From the NCBI GenBank assembly GCA_016880225.1, contig JAEHDT010000197.1:1-25410 (forward strand): a stretch of 25,410 nucleotides of DNA. The letters are read 5' to 3'. This stretch comes from Gemmatimonadota bacterium (lineage in GTDB: Bacteria > Gemmatimonadota > Gemmatimonadetes > Gemmatimonadales > GWC2-71-9). Position numbers and translations under genes: made by a program. The notes below the pieces were generated by a model. It searched no databases, was not told the origin of the DNA, and saw only the letters and a list, made by a program, of their open reading frames with translations. Shown piece by piece: positions 23,462 through 25,410 of the stretch (positions are counted from its first letter, which is position 1; the number at the start of each line of letters is the position of its first letter).

Positions 23462-24621
23462 ACCCGCGGGCGTCGCCGCGCGGCGCCCTCGTCGTGTTGC
23501 TGTGGGTCGCAACGGCGTGTGGCTCCGCGCGAGCGCTGGACACAGCCGCGCCAGGGGTCGCGCTGGCGCCGGCGTCGCAGATCGATGTGACGCTCTTTCT
23601 GGTCGGTGATGCGGGCGTCCCCGCGGCGCCGCCCGACTCGGAGCCGGTGCTCGTCGCCCTGCGCGCAGCGGCCGGCGCCGTCCCGAGCCCCGTGATCGTG
23701 TTTCTTGGCGACAACGTCTATCCCCGCGGGATGCCAGATTCGGGCGCCGCAGGCAGGGCCGAAGCGGAGCGCAGGCTCTCGGCACAGCTCGCGGTGCTGC
23801 ACGCCACTGGGGCGCGTGGGCTGTTCGTCCCCGGCAATCACGATTGGGACCGGGAGGGGCCGGGAGGCTGGGAGGCCGTGCGGCGGGAGGGGCGATTCAT
23901 CGCTCAGAGCGGAGGGTCTCGCGTGGCGCTGCTGCCGAGAGACGGCTGCCCCGGCCCCGCCATCGTGGATGTGGGGGCCGCCGTCCGCCTCGTCGCGCTC
24001 GATACGCAATGGTGGCTGCATGGCGCGGCGAAGCCGCAGCATCCCGGCTCGTCGTGCCCCGCCGACTCCGAGGGCGAGGTGATCGATTCGCTCCGGGCTG
24101 CGCTCCGGACAGCAGGGACGCGCGCGGTGGTCGTCGTTGCCCACCATCCGTTGCTCTCCGGGGGACCACACGGCGGCCACTTCGGCTGGCAGGACCACGT
24201 GTTTCCGCTGCGGAACCTCAAGCCGTGGCTGTGGCTTCCCCTCCCGCTCGTCGGCTCGGCATACCCGATCGCCCGCGAGAACGGCATCTCGAGTCAGGAC
24301 GCCTCGAGCACCGCGTACCGGTGGATGCGCGCTGCGCTGGACAGTGCCTTCGCCGCTCGGCCCCCGCTCATCTACGCGGCGGGACATGACCACGCCCTCC
24401 AAGTGATTGCGGGAACCAGCGCTCGCTATGAGATCGTGAGCGGGGCCGGGACCTTCGGGCATCACAGCGGCGTCGCCGCGCTCGACGGCACGCGGTTCGC
24501 GCAGAGCGCCAGCGGCTTCATGCGAGTCGACGTGCTGCACGACGGCCGCGCCCGCCTGGACGTGACGGTCGTCGACGCAGGCGGCAAGGGGGCGGAGGCC
24601 TTCGGGTTGTGGCTCAACTGA
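23458..24621 (+). CDS. Exported calcineurin-like metallophosphatase, possible lipoprotein
   Basis: A 387-residue metallophosphoesterase. Residues 1-26 are a signal peptide with a possible lipobox (VATAC, Cys21); Ala rather than Leu at -3 makes lipidation uncertain. The metal-binding motifs occur in the standard order: GDAG (50-53), GDNVYPRG (84-91), GNHDW (126-130), AHHP (228-231) and GHDH (309-312). These residues bind a dinuclear metal centre that hydrolyses phosphomonoesters or diesters. The substrate is unknown; GDNVYPRG and GNHDW recall purple-acid-phosphatase-like members. The GTG at 23458 overlaps the DUF4956 stop. Its own stop overlaps the next gene by 13 bp, so the three genes are likely cotranslated. 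The product should act in the periplasm or at the outer membrane. Confidence 0.9.
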   Translation: MNPRASPRGALVVLLWVATACGSARALDTAAPGVALAPASQIDVTLFLVGDAGVPAAPPDSEPVLVALRAAAGAVPSPVIVFLGDNVYPRGMPDSGAAGRAEAERRLSAQLAVLHATGARGLFVPGNHDWDREGPGGWEAVRREGRFIAQSGGSRVALLPRDGCPGPAIVDVGAAVRLVALDTQWWLHGAAKPQHPGSSCPADSEGEVIDSLRAALRTAGTRAVVVVAHHPLLSGGPHGGHFGWQDHVFPLRNLKPWLWLPLPLVGSAYPIARENGISSQDASSTAYRWMRAALDSAFAARPPLIYAAGHDHALQVIAGTSARYEIVSGAGTFGHHSGVAALDGTRFAQSASGFMRVDVLHDGRARLDVTVVDAGGKGAEAFGLWLN

Positions 24622-25410
24622 GCCGGCTCTTTGCGATCGGCGCCGCGCTCGCGGTGGTGCTTGCGCCGCATGGGGTCGCCGGCCAGACGACCGGTCCGCC
24701 GGGCCCCCCGCCTGCGCGCCAGACGGTGGCGGCGGGGATGCACTACCGCGCGGGCTGGCTCCATCGCCTACTGCTCGGCGCCCACTATCGCGACCTCTGG
24801 GCCACGCCCGTCGAGGTCGAGGTGCTGGATCTCTCCGGGTTCGCCGGCGGACTGACGCCGATGAGCTGCGGCGGCCGTCGCCAGACCAAGTCGCTCCGCT
24901 TCCAGGGAGGAGACGGGCGGCAGTACGTGTTCCGCTCCGTGGACAAGGATCCCACCCTGGCGCTCCCCCCGGAGCTGCGGGCCACGTTCGCCCGCGATCT
25001 CATCCAGGACCAGATCAGCTCGGCGCACCCCGGCGGCCCGCTCGTCGTGGCGCCGCTGCTGGATGCGGCGGGCGTGCTGCACGCCGAGCCGCGTCTCGCC
25101 CTCCTCCCCGACGACCCACGGCTCGGCCGCGTCGACTGCGTGCGCCCCGGCTTCAAGCTAGGAATGATCGAGGAGCGCCCCACCGAGCCTCCCGACAACG
25201 ATATGGGGTTCGCGGGTGCCGCCGAGCTGGCCGGGACCAGCAGGCTGTTCGAGCATCTGGAGCACGACTCGCGGCACCGGGTCGACTCGCGCGCATTCCT
25301 CGCCGCCCGGTTGATGGATGTCTACATCGGCGACTGGGACCGACACCACGATCAGTGGCGCTGGGCGCGTTTCGACTCGGGCGCCGTGCACACGTGGCGA
25401 CCCATCCCGC
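24609..25410 (+). CDS. Secreted protein with Fam20-like kinase motif; 3'-partial, possibly an outer membrane protein
   Basis: The frame is open to the window end; 267 residues are visible. The GTG at 24609 is chosen because GGAGG lies 10 bases upstream and a signal peptide follows (LFAIGAALAVVLAPHGVAGQ). The mature part has a beta-rich segment KSLRFQGGDGRQYVFRSVDKDP (94-115), a helical segment IQDQISSAHP (132-141), LPDDPRLG and GMIEERPTEP. It then has LMDVYIGDWDRHHDQWRW (235-252). The last motif resembles the GNxDRHxxE catalytic loop of Fam20C-like secretory kinases, with YVFRSVDK in the place of the nucleotide-binding Lys strand. From memory, similar sequences occur in Bacteroidota and Gemmatimonadota before a BamA-like barrel, sometimes fused to a metallophosphatase; the part that would show a barrel lies outside the window. 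Kinase activity is inferred only. Confidence 0.7.
   Translation, partial: MAQLSRLFAIGAALAVVLAPHGVAGQTTGPPGPPPARQTVAAGMHYRAGWLHRLLLGAHYRDLWATPVEVEVLDLSGFAGGLTPMSCGGRRQTKSLRFQGGDGRQYVFRSVDKDPTLALPPELRATFARDLIQDQISSAHPGGPLVVAPLLDAAGVLHAEPRLALLPDDPRLGRVDCVRPGFKLGMIEERPTEPPDNDMGFAGAAELAGTSRLFEHLEHDSRHRVDSRAFLAARLMDVYIGDWDRHHDQWRWARFDSGAVHTWRPIP

Noticed and set aside
1..25410. Search for CRISPR arrays, insertion sequences, integrases, tRNA genes and prophage genes
   Set aside because: No direct-repeat array, transposase or integrase motifs, or tRNA-like folds other than the tmRNA were seen; composition looks uniform by eye.

Overview
The window looks like about 25 kb of a high-GC Gram-negative bacterial chromosome. 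I infer a member of the Gemmatimonadota or a close relative. The grounds are the strong G/C bias at third codon positions, two large Ser/Thr kinases of which one has the kinase-TM-TPR layout common in that phylum, a tripartite RND efflux operon, an outer-membrane type protein, and an ssrA gene with a canonical tag. The phylum is inferred from style, not from a marker-gene tree.

Region 1 (1-7459, + strand) is a tightly packed housekeeping run. It starts with a 5'-partial TPR/BamE-like protein that seems to carry a frameshift, then a small zinc-ribbon protein, purL (small type), purF (Fe-S type) and ppdK. Junctions are 4-bp GTGA overlaps or gaps of about 7 bp. purQ and purS, which a small PurL needs, are not in the window.

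Region 2 (7456-8650, - strand) holds a Yip1-family membrane protein whose stop shares a CTAG with the ppdK stop, and a complete tmRNA gene (ssrA, tag ANFITANSNLALAA). The tmRNA has a recognisable promoter and a strong hairpin-plus-T-run terminator.

Region 3 (8647-17925, - strand) is one five-gene transcription unit. In order of transcription it encodes a TolC-family protein fused to an ABC substrate-binding-protein-like domain, a periplasmic adaptor lipoprotein, an enlarged RND permease, a DUF4136 exported protein and an FAD-dependent aromatic-type monooxygenase. It reads as an efflux system coupled to a redox enzyme. A divergent intergenic region with repeated GGAACG half-sites separates it from the next gene.

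Region 4 (18163-22420) has two convergent Ser/Thr kinase genes overlapping by 17 bp. One has an N-terminal membrane domain followed by the kinase. The other has an N-terminal kinase, one TM segment and a large TolB/TPR-like periplasmic sensor.

Region 5 (22544-end, + strand) is a coupled trio: a DUF4956 membrane protein, an exported calcineurin-like phosphatase, and the start of a secreted protein with a GDWDRHH motif resembling the catalytic loop of Fam20-like secretory kinases. The trio is the best candidate here for a poorly described system, possibly an envelope phosphorylation/dephosphorylation module. The SBP-TolC fusion is the second most interesting item.
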